A DNA stretch of 64,000 nt, taken from assembly GCF_001553935.1 (NCBI RefSeq), contig NZ_CP014232.1, positions 992,001 through 1,056,000 of the forward strand. Reading direction: 5' to 3'. Made by a program: the position numbers and the translations under genes. This DNA comes from Actinomyces oris (GTDB lineage: Bacteria; Actinomycetota; Actinomycetes; Actinomycetales; Actinomycetaceae). The notes below the pieces were generated by a model. It saw only the letters and a program-made list of their open reading frames with translations. It had not been told where the DNA came from and ran no database searches. Shown piece by piece: positions 36,212 to 45,553 of the stretch; position 1 is the first letter of the stretch; each line of letters begins with the position of its first letter.

Positions 36212-37396
36212 GTGAGTCAGTCCCGCCCGTCGAGGCCGTCCAAGCACCACGTCGAGCACCCCTCCGCGCACACCGATCCCCCGCGCCCGACGCCGGCCGC
36301 CGGATCGGCGGACTCCCCCGTGCCTTCCGCGTCCTCCGCGCCTGCCGGCTCCCCGACGAGCCCCGCGGCCGCGTCAGCTGACCAGGCCCTGACGCCGCTG
36401 GGAACCACCTCGGCACCATCGGGCGTCACCGCGCCGCGCCGCGCCCCCTCTCAGCAGTCCCGCCCCGGCCCGCAGGACGACATCATGCTGGCCACCGGAA
36501 AGCCCCGGCAGACCGAGCGCCCCAAGCCACCCACCCAGGAGCAGATCCGCCGCCAGCCCGGCCGCAAGGCCTGGGTGCCCAACCAGCACGGGGCCTGGTC
36601 GATGCTGGTGCTGCCGCCGATCGTCGGCTGGATCGTGGGCGGCTTCAGCTGGGTGAACCTCCTGTTCCTTCCCGCCTGGTGGGGCGGCTACCTCACCTAC
36701 TGGTCCTGGTCGCAGTGGCTGCGCACCCGCTCGGCCCGCAAGCGCGCCCTCATCATGCTGCCGCTCCTGGTCTACACCGGCTGGACGGCATCCCTGGCCC
36801 TCATCACTTTGCTGGTGGCGCCCTACCTCATCCAGTGGGCGGTGCCTCTGGCACCACTGTTCGCCATCGCGTTGCACCAGGTGTGGCGCGGTCACGAACG
36901 CTCACTGCTCTCGGGGCTGTCGACGACGACGGCCGCCTCCCTCATGGCGGCCGTCACCTACAGCCTGGCGGTGCGCGGCGACGGCGGCTTCCTGGGCCTG
37001 GGGACACCGAGCTCCCCCCTGCCGGGGGCCTCCCCCAGCGGCGCTCTGACGGGCTGGTCCTGGATGTGGCTGGTCACGGCGCTGACGGCCGCCTACTTCG
37101 GCGGGACGGTCCCCTACATCAAGTCGATGATCCGCGAGCGCTTCAACTACACGCTGCTGGCCGGCACGGTGGTAGCGCACACGCTGGTGGCGGCGGCGAC
37201 GTGGTGGCTGGCGTCGTCGGGCATGCTGCCGTGGGGGCACGCCGTCCTGTGGGTGGTGCTGACGGTGCGGTCGCTGGTCATGCCGCTGTGGCAGTGGCAG
37301 CTGGTGCGCACCCGCCACCGCCCGCTGCGCCCGGGGACGATGGGCATCGTCGAGGTCGTCATGTGCGTGGCCTTCCTGGTGACCATCTCCGTATGA
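36212..37396 (+). CDS. YwiC-like family membrane protein
   Basis: A 394-residue protein. About 110 Pro/Ser/Ala-rich cytoplasmic residues precede the domain, which opens with the family signature KAWVPNQHGAWSMLVLPPIV. About eight membrane helices follow, including a loop TVPYIKSMIRERFN. In Bacillus the family is encoded near nitrate-respiration genes; no such genes are here and the function is unknown. Confidence 0.87.
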   Translation: MSQSRPSRPSKHHVEHPSAHTDPPRPTPAAGSADSPVPSASSAPAGSPTSPAAASADQALTPLGTTSAPSGVTAPRRAPSQQSRPGPQDDIMLATGKPRQTERPKPPTQEQIRRQPGRKAWVPNQHGAWSMLVLPPIVGWIVGGFSWVNLLFLPAWWGGYLTYWSWSQWLRTRSARKRALIMLPLLVYTGWTASLALITLLVAPYLIQWAVPLAPLFAIALHQVWRGHERSLLSGLSTTTAASLMAAVTYSLAVRGDGGFLGLGTPSSPLPGASPSGALTGWSWMWLVTALTAAYFGGTVPYIKSMIRERFNYTLLAGTVVAHTLVAAATWWLASSGMLPWGHAVLWVVLTVRSLVMPLWQWQLVRTRHRPLRPGTMGIVEVVMCVAFLVTISV

Positions 37397-37459
37397 CCAG
37401 GCCTACGACGACGCCGTAGCCCGCCGCGCCCTGTCCGGCGGCACCCGCTCCGGCGGGCC

Positions 37460-38617
37460 TCAGTGCTCGGCGCGCCAGGCGGCTGCGGCGGCCAGGACCC
37501 TCTCGTTGTCCGACGTCGTCCCCACCGAGATCCGCACGCCCTCACCGGCGAAGGGCCGCACGAGGATGCCGGCGCCGCGGAAGTGCTCGGCCAGCGTCGT
37601 CGTCTGCTCGTCCACGCCGAGCCAGAAGAAGTTGCCCTGAGCCTCGGGGACCTGCCAGCCCTGGGTGCGCAGTGCCTCCACGACCCGGTCCCGCTCGGCG
37701 GCGACGGCGGCCGAGCGCTGGGCGGTTCGGGCCAGTTCTCCCTCCCCCAGGGCCGCGGTGGCGGCGGCCTGCGCGGGCAGGTTGACCCCGAAGGGTGTGG
37801 TCACCGAGCGGATGGCGGCGGCCAGGCCCGGCTCGCACACGAGGTAGCCCACGCGCATCCCGGCCAGGGCGTGGGCCTTGGAGAAGGTCCGTGAGACCAC
37901 GAGGTTGGGGGCTCCGGCCAGGAGGGTGAGGGCGTCACCGGCCCGCGGGTCGGTGACGAAGTCGAGGTAGGCCTCGTCGATGAGGACGACGACGTCGCGC
38001 GGCACCCCGGCCACGAGCTCGGCCAGCTCCTCAGCGGTCAGGATTGTCCCGGTGGGGTTGTTGGGGGTGCAGGCCATGACCACACGGGTGCGAGGGGTGA
38101 TGGCCGCCAGCATGGCGGGCACGTCGTGGCGGGCGTCGGGGGTCAGCGGGACGCGCACGGCCCGGGCGCCCGCGACGGCCACGCAGATCGGGTAGGCCTC
38201 GAAGGAGCGCCAGGGGATGACGACCTCGTCGCCGGGCTCGCAGACGGCGTCGAGCAGGTGCTGGATGAGGGCGACCGAGCCGTTGCCGACAACGACCTGC
38301 TCGGCCTCCACGCCCCAGCGGCGGGCGAGGGCCTGCGTGAGGCTCTCCCCGGTCATCTCCGGGTAGCGGTTGACCCCGGTGGCGGCGCGGGTGATGGCCT
38401 CGACGACCGCGTCCTGCGGCGGGTAGGGCAGCTCGTTGGAGGAGAGCTTGGCGATCTGCGCCGCGGCGTCGTCGGGGCGGGCCCCGGGCACGTAGGCGGG
38501 CAGGGCGGCGACGTCGGGGCGGATGCGCACCGTCGTCGAGGGGCCCTCGTCCTCCGAGCCGTGGGCGGGGGTCGCCGGCTTGGGTCCGCCGGGCACTGGG
38601 GTCGCTGCAGGAGTCAT
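37460..38617 (-). CDS. hisC: Histidinol-phosphate (or aromatic) aminotransferase
   Basis: A 385-residue class I/II PLP enzyme. Motifs are LSSNELPYPP, NRYPEMTGESL, VGNGSVALIQHLLD, TPNNPTGTI, DEAYLDF and the PLP lysine in SRTFSKAHALAGMRVGYL. It converts imidazole-acetol phosphate with glutamate to histidinol phosphate. It stands outside any his operon, so a phenylalanine/tyrosine aminotransferase role (Pat) is a real alternative, fitting pheA elsewhere in the window. CAAGAT plus six bases precedes ATG 38617. Confidence 0.88.
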   Translation of the reverse strand: MTPAATPVPGGPKPATPAHGSEDEGPSTTVRIRPDVAALPAYVPGARPDDAAAQIAKLSSNELPYPPQDAVVEAITRAATGVNRYPEMTGESLTQALARRWGVEAEQVVVGNGSVALIQHLLDAVCEPGDEVVIPWRSFEAYPICVAVAGARAVRVPLTPDARHDVPAMLAAITPRTRVVMACTPNNPTGTILTAEELAELVAGVPRDVVVLIDEAYLDFVTDPRAGDALTLLAGAPNLVVSRTFSKAHALAGMRVGYLVCEPGLAAAIRSVTTPFGVNLPAQAAATAALGEGELARTAQRSAAVAAERDRVVEALRTQGWQVPEAQGNFFWLGVDEQTTTLAEHFRGAGILVRPFAGEGVRISVGTTSDNERVLAAAAAWRAEH

Positions 38618-38664
38618 ACCTCCATCTTGGCACCGGCACAGGTTGCCCGGGCACAATGGGCCCC

Positions 38665-39072
38665 ATGGAGATCGTGGCACGAACTGTCGGAAATGCGGCC
38701 GGCCTGTGGCTGGCCACGCGCCTGCTGTCCGGGCTGAGTGTGCCCGAGGGGTCGGGGGCCGGCCCGATGTGGCTGAACCTGCTGGTCCTGGGCCTGGTGC
38801 TGGCGCTGGTGAACTCGCTCATCAAGCCGGTGGCGAAGTTCCTGACCTTTCCGCTCTACATTGTCACCTTCGGACTGTTCGCCCTGGTGGTCAACGGTGC
38901 GATGCTCTCGCTGACAGGCCTGCTCACCGACCACATTGCGGCGCTGGGCGCCGGCGGGTCGGTGCCGCTGGGGCTGGAGGTGGCCTCCTTCGGCTCGGCG
39001 GTGGTCGGCTCGATCATCATCTCGGTGATCTCCTCGATCATCGCCGCGATGCTCGTGCGCCGCGAGGACTGA
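38665..39072 (+). CDS. Phage-holin-4 superfamily (DUF360-like) small membrane protein
   Basis: A 135-residue protein with four membrane helices. The conserved segment LVLALVNSLIKPVAKFLTFPLYIVT is typical of the Phage_holin_4_2/YvlD family, which despite the name is chromosomal and has no known lysis role. CACAAT lies seven bases before ATG 38665; an in-frame ATG at 38656 lies inside that promoter-like spacing. It is divergent from hisC with only a few dozen bases between. Confidence 0.85.
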   Translation: MEIVARTVGNAAGLWLATRLLSGLSVPEGSGAGPMWLNLLVLGLVLALVNSLIKPVAKFLTFPLYIVTFGLFALVVNGAMLSLTGLLTDHIAALGAGGSVPLGLEVASFGSAVVGSIIISVISSIIAAMLVRRED

Positions 39073-39227
39073 GGCCGACGACGCCGGAGGTGCGCCGGAC
39101 GGCGCCGCTGATACCGGCCGGCGGGGGCCCGGCGTCGCCCAGCATCATCCGGCGTCGACCTCTGCCTCCCGGAGCAGGCCGGCACCCGCATGCCAGAACA
39201 CGTCACCACCGTCATGACCTCATGCTC

Positions 39228-41189
39228 CTAGTGCTCGCCCGTCGTCTGCGGGCTCGGGGTGGGCCGGGGGTAGGAGGGTTGTGCCGAGGGCACTTTGCCC
39301 TGGTAGGTGGTGCCGCCCTTGTAGATCCCGTTGGGGTCGGTGTTGCGCTGGATCGCGAAGGTATACTCGGTGGTGGTCGTCCCCTGCTCGCCGGCGCCCG
39401 AGGCGTGTGAGAAGGACTTGTTCCATTCGGCCAGCTCGGGAGCCTTGTCCTCCAGCCCTTCGGTGGCCTGGGCGTAGACACTGGAGGAGTGGGGGTAGCC
39501 GTTCGTGCTCATCTGGTGGGTGTCGAGCATGGCGACCTGCCGGTTGGGGCCGGTGGGCGTGGGGGCAGCGTCGAGCCCGGGGACGGCGTCGCCGGTGTTC
39601 TCCAGGTGGAGGGCGTGGACGTCGTCGGGGATGTCGGCTCCCGCGGTGGGGGAGCCGGCGGTGAGGACCGTGGTGATGTTGTAACGCTCCTGGATGGCGG
39701 GGTCGGCGGCAATGTTGGAGACCGTGATTCCGCCCTGGGAGTGGCCGTAGAGGGCGACCTCCTCACCTGGCTGGATGCCGGCCTGGCGCATGGCGGTGAC
39801 GACGCCGCTTTCCATGTCCGTGGGCGTGCCGCCCACGGCCTCGAGGTTGGTGAGCAGGTCCTGCGGTTCGCCGTCGCCGACGGTCCAGTCGGTGGTGCCG
39901 GGGACGTAGACGACCCAGGAGACTCGCCCGTCGGCGTGCTCGACCCGCTGGATGGAGATGACCCCGGCCTCCTCGTAGCCCTGCCCCAGGGAGTTCTTCG
40001 AGGACTGCACCTCCTGGCAGTGGGTGATGGTCTCGGAGATGCTCTGCGGGGACTTGGCCTCCTTGCCCTTGCCGGTCATACCGGGATTCACGGCACTGGC
40101 GAGCCCGAAGGGATCCTTGGCCGCGGGCGGGAGCACGGTGGCCCCGTTGCCGCCGACGGGGGTGACCGTGACGCCGCTCTGGGTCCCGTAGACCCCCGCC
40201 CCTATCGCGGCGGCGTTCGCACCCAGGACCATGGCGACGCGCTGCATGGACGTGAGGCTCGTGGTGTCGACGGTCTGTGTCCCGACGGCGACCTGCCCGG
40301 GCAGGCGCTGCTTCGCCCAGGGGTCGAGGCGCTGGGAGACCTGCTGGAGGTAGGTCTGGACCGTGGCGGCCTCCCGCCCGGTCTTGGCGTTCTTGAGCCA
40401 GCGCGTCAGCAGGACGATCCTGACGAGGTCCTCCTTGACCCACTGCTCGGTGGTCGGGTCACTGAGCAGGAGCTGGAGGACCTCGACGGCGGCCTGCCCG
40501 TCCTCGTTGTCCTTCACCAGCTCATAGAGCAGCCAGCTCGTCGCCGGTGAGGACGCCAGCAGAGTTGCGATCGTGGGGAACTGAGAGGCGATTGCGACGG
40601 ACCCCAGCGCCATCTTGAGGAGACCGGAGTCGAAGGCCCGCACGTCCACGGGTCCCACCAGACCGTTGACGGGAGTGGCCTTCCCGTCGGCCAGGGTGTG
40701 GGCCTGGGAGCAGGCGGTGACGTCGGAGGCAATGCCGCGCAGCGTACCGGCGACGTCCTGGAGCGAACCCGGCCCCATGCTCAACGCATCCAGGGCCTGA
40801 AGAGCGACGGACTTCTCCAGATCGAATCCACCCAGGATCGGGTATGGGACGCTGGGTGGGGATACCGGCGGAGCCGGCGCCTCATTCACTTCAGTGACCA
40901 CGTTGGCAATAAGGGTTCGCGCGTCATCCAGAGTGCCTGCCGCCGAGGTGAGGCTGCTGGCCAGGGAGTCGAGATCACTCGTGTTGACGGAGACGGTTCC
41001 GCCCGACACCACCACCGCAGGGCCCCCACCCCACATGGTCCAGGTGTGGCCGCTATCTTGTGGGGCGGTCGAGGCGGGAGGAGTCGTGGGCTTCGGGGGC
41101 GCCGATGAAGAGGCCGGTGATTTCGTCGCGTGGGGATCCTGCTTCCAGACGGGGTACGGACTGTCCCCGTCCATGGCAACCGGGCTCAT
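39228..41189 (-). CDS. Alpha/beta hydrolase (lipase-like) paired with a WXG100-like protein
   Basis: A 653-residue protein. The first 60 residues are Pro/Ser/Thr-rich. Residues about 60-200 are helical and lack membrane segments (VNTSDLDSLASSLTSAAGTL), like the helical heads of type VII-secreted proteins. The C-terminal lipase domain (about 400-590) has LYGHSQGGITVSNIAAD (nucleophile Ser) and an aspartate in LENTGDAVPGLDA. No signal peptide is seen. The ATG overlaps the stop of the 74-residue WXG100-like gene, so they are co-translated. A secreted lipase effector is inferred, not shown. Confidence 0.8.
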   Translation of the reverse strand: MSPVAMDGDSPYPVWKQDPHATKSPASSSAPPKPTTPPASTAPQDSGHTWTMWGGGPAVVVSGGTVSVNTSDLDSLASSLTSAAGTLDDARTLIANVVTEVNEAPAPPVSPPSVPYPILGGFDLEKSVALQALDALSMGPGSLQDVAGTLRGIASDVTACSQAHTLADGKATPVNGLVGPVDVRAFDSGLLKMALGSVAIASQFPTIATLLASSPATSWLLYELVKDNEDGQAAVEVLQLLLSDPTTEQWVKEDLVRIVLLTRWLKNAKTGREAATVQTYLQQVSQRLDPWAKQRLPGQVAVGTQTVDTTSLTSMQRVAMVLGANAAAIGAGVYGTQSGVTVTPVGGNGATVLPPAAKDPFGLASAVNPGMTGKGKEAKSPQSISETITHCQEVQSSKNSLGQGYEEAGVISIQRVEHADGRVSWVVYVPGTTDWTVGDGEPQDLLTNLEAVGGTPTDMESGVVTAMRQAGIQPGEEVALYGHSQGGITVSNIAADPAIQERYNITTVLTAGSPTAGADIPDDVHALHLENTGDAVPGLDAAPTPTGPNRQVAMLDTHQMSTNGYPHSSSVYAQATEGLEDKAPELAEWNKSFSHASGAGEQGTTTTEYTFAIQRNTDPNGIYKGGTTYQGKVPSAQPSYPRPTPSPQTTGEH

Positions 41190-41410
41190 GACGAGCTTCC
41201 ATCCGGTGAGTTGCGTAGCTCGATGACACCAACCTTGGACGAGGCCGTGTCATAGCGCGTCGCCAGCGCAGTCAGGAGACCGGAGACATTCGTGAGCATC
41301 GTCTGGCAGGCGGCGGAGTCCGCCCCCACCCAGCTGGCGGGGACTGACGTGGGGAACTGAGTAACGGCGGCGTCGTAGTCCGCCCTGGAGCGTGACAGTG
41401 AGAATGACAT
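41186..41410 (-). CDS. WXG100-like small helical protein
   Basis: A 74-residue protein (MSFSLSRSRADYDAAVTQF start) with SWVGADSAACQTMLTNV in the middle, resembling the W-x-G turn of WXG100/ESAT-6 helical hairpins, where Gly is flanked by a small loop. It overlaps the lipase gene by 4 bases. Small WXG100-type partners commonly chaperone a larger secreted protein encoded next to them. TACCGT plus six bases precedes the ATG. The family call is by pattern only. Confidence 0.65.
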   Translation of the reverse strand: MSFSLSRSRADYDAAVTQFPTSVPASWVGADSAACQTMLTNVSGLLTALATRYDTASSKVGVIELRNSPDGSSS

Positions 41411-41951
41411 GACTCGACGGTAGGGCGCCCCGAAAGCGGCCGCAGCGCCGGCTTGCAGCCCTGTGGATCAGACCTGCACTCCGGCGCCTGTGGCCCCCGG
41501 TGAACCGCACGTCCTTGCGCCACGTACCGGGAAAAGGCTCGACGAGTTGACGGTGGCCGGGCCTCAGGCTCGCCTCCTCAATAAAGGACTCGGCCCGCGG
41601 TCCGGCCTCCCGGACCGCGGGCCCAAGCCTCGCGAGGTCCTCCTGCTACCCGGCTTCCCATAAGGCCGAGGAGGCAGGACCTCCTTCACCAGAACGTCCG
41701 GTCCGGGCTCCCTAAGACCCGTTCCAGACTCGGAGACCTGCCAGTCATCGGGCTCCCCAACCCTCGTGACCGGTTCCGTCCGGCGGCAGTAACTATGTAA
41801 CCCACCGATCCTGAGCAGACCCCCCGAATTCCCCTATGAACACGCTGAGAAATAGGCGCCATTCCGCCGATTCGGCGTTGCCCGCGCCACACTCCGGCGA
41901 TTACCCAGAATATTCCGGCACTTCTTCAGGGCCGTTCCCACGACTTGTCCA
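41411..41951. other. Intergenic region rich in hairpins, possible structured RNA
   Basis: No gene is credible in these 541 bases. Besides the 14-bp hairpin listed separately, GAGGTCCT (near 41634) faces AGGACCTC (near 41675), and further GGTCCGGG/CCCGTT segments follow. The segment 41780-41940 is comparatively A/T-rich. It matches no RNA family I can name. Confidence 0.4.
41592..41623. terminator. Perfect 14-bp hairpin
   Basis: GGCCCGCGGTCCGG, loop CCTC, CCGGACCGCGGGCC. It lies about 330 bases past the methyltransferase stop (minus strand) and 180 bases upstream of the WXG100-like gene, so it may end transcripts entering from the right. Confidence 0.6.
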
Positions 41952-42623
41952 TCAAACCGAGGCCGGCGGCCTGCGCAGGCACACGACGGCGTCGGCCCGG
42001 TGCCCCTCCTGGCCGTCGGGCCCCGTGACCTGCCGGTCTCGCTCCTCGCCGACGACGACCTCCCAGCCGTCCGTCGCCTCGGCCAGACCCTCGAGGAGCT
42101 CGGCGGCCGTGTAGGTGCGGGCGTGGTGGGTGTGCCAGGGCGGGTTGACGGCGTGCACCGCGGCGAGCAAGTGCCCGCCGGGAGCGACGCGGGTAGCGGC
42201 GTCGGACAGGAGGGCCACGAGGTCCAGGGAGCCCGGCTCGCGCCCGCCGTGGACGTAGAAGCTCGTCACCAGGTCGAAGGGTCCGGCCGGCAGGCCGTCT
42301 CCGGCGTCGTGCACGCGGCCGGTCACGCGCGAGGCGACCCCGAGCCGCTCGGCCTGCCCGGTCAGGCGCCCGATGGCGGTGGCGGACAGATCCAGCCCGA
42401 CCACCTGCCAGCCGCGCTCGGCCAGCCACAGGACGTCGGCGCCCTCGCCGCAGCCGATCTCCAGGGCGGTCCCGGGGCTCCAGTCGGTGGCGAGCTCCGG
42501 CAGCCAGTCGTTGGGGCGCCCCGACCAGAGCTGCTCGACCGAGGCGTAACGCTCCTCCCAGCGGGAGGCGGAGTGAGCGGCGTCGGACTGCTGATCGGAG
42601 TGCTGCTGGCGGGGCTGCGTCAT
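41952..42623 (-). CDS. Class I SAM-dependent methyltransferase
   Basis: A 223-residue enzyme. Motif I ALEIGCGEGADVLWLAERGW binds S-adenosylmethionine, VVGLDLSATAIGRL follows with the acidic residue that contacts the ribose, and FDLVTSFYVHGG is motif IV-like. It resembles tellurite-resistance/TehB-type and small-molecule methyltransferases; the substrate is unknown. TAGGAT plus six bases precedes ATG 42623 (leaderless). It is divergent from pepC. Confidence 0.86.
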   Translation of the reverse strand: MTQPRQQHSDQQSDAAHSASRWEERYASVEQLWSGRPNDWLPELATDWSPGTALEIGCGEGADVLWLAERGWQVVGLDLSATAIGRLTGQAERLGVASRVTGRVHDAGDGLPAGPFDLVTSFYVHGGREPGSLDLVALLSDAATRVAPGGHLLAAVHAVNPPWHTHHARTYTAAELLEGLAEATDGWEVVVGEERDRQVTGPDGQEGHRADAVVCLRRPPASV

Positions 42624-42629
42624 GACTGG

Positions 42630-42635
42630 ATCCTA
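42630..42635 (-). promoter_or_regulatory. -10 box of the methyltransferase gene (leaderless)
   Basis: TAGGAT followed by CCAGTC and the ATG at 42623. Confidence 0.6.
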
Positions 42636-42713
42636 CCGACGCCGGGTCACCCGGCAGGCGGTTCGGTGACGGCGCCCGGCGGCCCGGTGGGGACGCGAGC
42701 GCTCCGCCCGATC

Positions 42714-42719
42714 TATCCT
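42714..42719 (+). promoter_or_regulatory. -10 box of pepC (leaderless)
   Basis: TATCCT followed by CTGCCC and the ATG at 42726. Confidence 0.6.
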
Positions 42720-42725
42720 CTGCCC

Positions 42726-44030
42726 ATGACAATCGACACCTCCTGGGTCGCCCAGCGCAATGCCGCCTTCCTCGCCGACCCCGCCGCCCGCCTGGCCGGC
42801 AACGCCGTCGCCACCACGGACGTGGAGCAGGTCTCCCTGGACCGGACCACGGTGACCGCCATCGACACCTCCGTGTCCGACCTCGTCCCGGACGCCTCGA
42901 TCACCGACCAGAAGCAGTCGGGGCGCTGCTGGGCCTTCGCCGGCCTCAACGTGCTGCGCGCCTCCATGCTCAAGGAGCTCGAGCTCGACTCCCTGGAGCT
43001 GAGCCAGGCCTTCCCCTTCTTCTACGACAAGCTGGAGAAGGCCAACGCCTTCCTCACGCGCGTCATCGCCGAGGCGGACCGCCCCCTGGATGACCGCGAG
43101 GTCGTCGACTCCCTGTACTCCCCCATTCCCGACGGCGGCTGGTGGCCGGAGTTCGCGCGTTTGGTGGCCAAGTACGGGATCGTCCCGGCCTACGCCATGC
43201 CGGACACGGTCTCGGCCGGTAACTCTGAGGCGATGAACGAGCACCTGGCCACGCTGCTGCGGCGCACGGCCCTGCGGCTGCGGGCCGCGGTGGCCGACGG
43301 CGTCGACCCTGAGCCGCTGCGGCGCACGGCCCTGGAGCAGGTTCACCGGATGCTGTGCATCCATCTGGGGACCCCGCCCGAGGAGTTCGTATGGCAGTAC
43401 CGCGATAAGAACAAGGAATTCCACCGGGTCGGGACGCTCACGCCGCGACAGTTCGCGCAGCGCTATGTCACCGGGGTGGAGGAGTTCGTGGTCGTGGCCC
43501 ACGACCCGCGCCCGGAGATCGCGGTCAACACGCGCTACGGCATGGGCCGCAGCGACGTCATGGTGGGCGAACCGGTCCAGGATCACGTCACCGCCGAGCT
43601 CGAGGTGCTCAAGGCCGCCGCGATCGCCGCGATCCAGGACGGCGAGCCGGTGTGGTTCGCCTGCGACGTCGCCAAGCAGCGGGACAAGAAGGCCGGAATC
43701 TGGGACGCCACCCTGCACGACTACGAGGGCCTGTACGGGGTGGACCTGTCGATGACCAAGGCCGAGCGGCTGGTGGCGCGCGAGTCGGCGCTCACCCACG
43801 CCATGTGCCTGACCGGCGTCGACCTGGTCGACGGCGCCCCGCGGCGCTGGCGGGTGGAGAACTCCTGGGGCGACAAGTTCGGGGACAAGGGCTTCCACAC
43901 GATGAGCGACTCCTGGTTCGACGAGTACGTCTTCGAGATCGTGGTGCGTGCGAGCCGCCTGCCGGAGGAGGTCCGCGCCGCCCTGGAGACCGAGCCCGTC
44001 ATGCTGCCCAGCTGGGACCCAATGGCCTGA
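42726..44030 (+). CDS. pepC: Aminopeptidase C (bleomycin hydrolase family)
   Basis: A 434-residue papain-fold cytosolic aminopeptidase. The catalytic Cys68 lies in DQKQSGRCWAFAGLNVLR, the His in SALTHAMCLTGVDL and the Asn in RWRVENSWGDKFGDKGF. Length and the C-terminal extension, which in this family occludes the active site to make an aminopeptidase, fit PepC/BlmH. The start 42726 is chosen on the TATCCT-N6-ATG pattern; the open frame upstream is antisense to the methyltransferase. Confidence 0.94.
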   Translation: MTIDTSWVAQRNAAFLADPAARLAGNAVATTDVEQVSLDRTTVTAIDTSVSDLVPDASITDQKQSGRCWAFAGLNVLRASMLKELELDSLELSQAFPFFYDKLEKANAFLTRVIAEADRPLDDREVVDSLYSPIPDGGWWPEFARLVAKYGIVPAYAMPDTVSAGNSEAMNEHLATLLRRTALRLRAAVADGVDPEPLRRTALEQVHRMLCIHLGTPPEEFVWQYRDKNKEFHRVGTLTPRQFAQRYVTGVEEFVVVAHDPRPEIAVNTRYGMGRSDVMVGEPVQDHVTAELEVLKAAAIAAIQDGEPVWFACDVAKQRDKKAGIWDATLHDYEGLYGVDLSMTKAERLVARESALTHAMCLTGVDLVDGAPRRWRVENSWGDKFGDKGFHTMSDSWFDEYVFEIVVRASRLPEEVRAALETEPVMLPSWDPMA

Positions 44031-44269
44031 GGCGGCGGGGCAGGCCCTGGCCGGCGCAGGCAGCTCGACGACGCCCCGCTCCCGGCCGTCCCGGCCACCG
44101 CGGCCGCCCGGGCCCGCCAGGCACTACCCCGTCCAGCACCCACCCATCGCCGGAATTCTTTCGGCATTTTCTCCTGTGTTCTCAGCAGCAGGTCCTAAGC
44201 AAGCCTTCAATCATTCCGGTTATGGTTCGCCTGAGCACGAGATCAGACGACCGGGAGGCGGACACGCAG

Positions 44270-45028
44270 ATGGCACGTGGTGGGAGGGGATTCCAAGGCA
44301 CAGTGCTCAAGGCGCTGCGGGCGCCTGAGCACAAGCTCACGATCACTGCAGTGCGCGAGCTGGCGCCCTACACGGAGCTGACTGTTCACTGTCCGAGCCT
44401 GCTGGGCACCGGCGCCGCCATGCTGCCGCCCACCGCCTGGGTGCGCATGTGGATCCCGCAGGGCGGCCGCCAGCACCAGCGCGCCTACACCATCACCCGT
44501 GTCAACCGCGAGCAGGCCACCGCCATCATCCTGGTCCTGCACCATGAGCCCGCAGGCCCGGCGTCGCGCTGGTCGAAGCGGGTCAAGCCGGGAGCCACCG
44601 TGTCCGTCCAGGTCATGGGCGGCACCAGCTACCGCCTGCCCTCCCCCGGCGACAAGATGCTGCTAGTGGGCGACCAGGCCTCCGCGCCAGCACTCGCCGA
44701 CGCCGTCGCCGCCGCCCCGCCGAGCAGCCTGGCCACCGTCGTCATGATGGCGCCCGAGGCCGGCTTCCTGCCCTTGGCCGCGCGCGACCATCGGCTCATC
44801 CGCGTCAATCCCGGGATCTCCGAGGAGAAGCTGCTGGCCGCCGTCGACCGCACCCTGTGGGCGGACACCGGGGACCTGGCCCTGGACTGGGTGTTCATCG
44901 CCTTGGAGACCAGCGCCACCAAGGCGGTGCGGCGCCACCTGATCGCCTCCGGTCTGAGCCGGCGCAGCATCCAGCACCAGGGCTACTGGACCCGCGGCCG
45001 CGCCATGGGCACCACCCCCGAGGACTGA
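44270..45028 (+). CDS. Siderophore-interacting protein (FAD-dependent ferric reductase)
   Basis: A 252-residue protein with the FAD-binding_9 domain (RVNREQATAIILVLHH, RAYTITRVN with the R-x-Y-T flavin motif, ASRWSKRVKPGATV) and the SIP C-terminal NAD(P)H domain (KMLLVGDQASAPALADAV, LDWVFIALETSATKAVRRHL, GYWTRGRA). It reduces ferric siderophores to release iron. ATG 44270 is preferred; ATG 44222 is in frame. No siderophore genes are adjacent. Confidence 0.9.
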   Translation: MARGGRGFQGTVLKALRAPEHKLTITAVRELAPYTELTVHCPSLLGTGAAMLPPTAWVRMWIPQGGRQHQRAYTITRVNREQATAIILVLHHEPAGPASRWSKRVKPGATVSVQVMGGTSYRLPSPGDKMLLVGDQASAPALADAVAAAPPSSLATVVMMAPEAGFLPLAARDHRLIRVNPGISEEKLLAAVDRTLWADTGDLALDWVFIALETSATKAVRRHLIASGLSRRSIQHQGYWTRGRAMGTTPED

Positions 45029-45175
45029 GGTCTGAGCCCTGCCCCACGACCCGGGCCCTGAACCCTGAGCCCGGCCGGCGTCGACTCCCCCCTCACCACC
45101 GGCCAGGCTCCGACCAGGGCACCGGCTTAGACTGGGGACGTTCGCGACCGCAACCCGTTCGCCGAGGTGCTCGAC

Positions 45176-45547
45176 ATGCGACTCATCAAGCCCGCCATTG
45201 TTGTCCTTGCCCTGACCGTCCTGGTCAACTCGATCGGGAGCCTGCTGCTCGGGTGGCAGCTCAACAGCCTCACCTCATCGCTGTGCATGCTCCTGCTCGG
45301 CCTCATCCTGCTGCAAGCCCAGAACTCGGGTCCGGGCGAGCGCAGCCTGCCGCCGTCGGGCGTTCGGCTGCTGGGGGCTGTCGGAGTCATCCTCTCCGGG
45401 CTCATGGTCGCGCGCGGCCTGTACCGGTCCGACGTCGACGTGCTCCTCGCCCTGCCCGCGCTCGGCCTGCTGGGCTACGTCCTGGCGCGCAGTCTGAGGG
45501 ACCGGCGGACCCGCGTGGTCACCGCGCGCAAGACCTCGGCCCGATAG
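45176..45547 (+). CDS. Small integral membrane protein, paralogue of 47041
   Basis: A 123-residue protein with four hydrophobic segments and a basic C-terminus (RDRRTRVVTARKTSAR). It aligns with the 136-residue protein at 47041: both begin MRLxxPxVVxxLxxTVLxLT-like, have GW then SLL, and share the loop LILLQAQ. GAGG ends eight bases before the ATG; TAGACT sits upstream at 45128. Function unknown. Confidence 0.75.
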   Translation: MRLIKPAIVVLALTVLVNSIGSLLLGWQLNSLTSSLCMLLLGLILLQAQNSGPGERSLPPSGVRLLGAVGVILSGLMVARGLYRSDVDVLLALPALGLLGYVLARSLRDRRTRVVTARKTSAR

Positions 45548-45553
45548 GGCCCG

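Noticed and set aside
38665..39072. Phage holin marking a prophage
   Set aside because: The family is a chromosomal membrane-protein family and no other phage gene is nearby.
42000..42725. N-terminal extension of PepC
   Set aside because: Antisense to the methyltransferase gene; the TATCCT-N6-ATG signal places the start at 42726.
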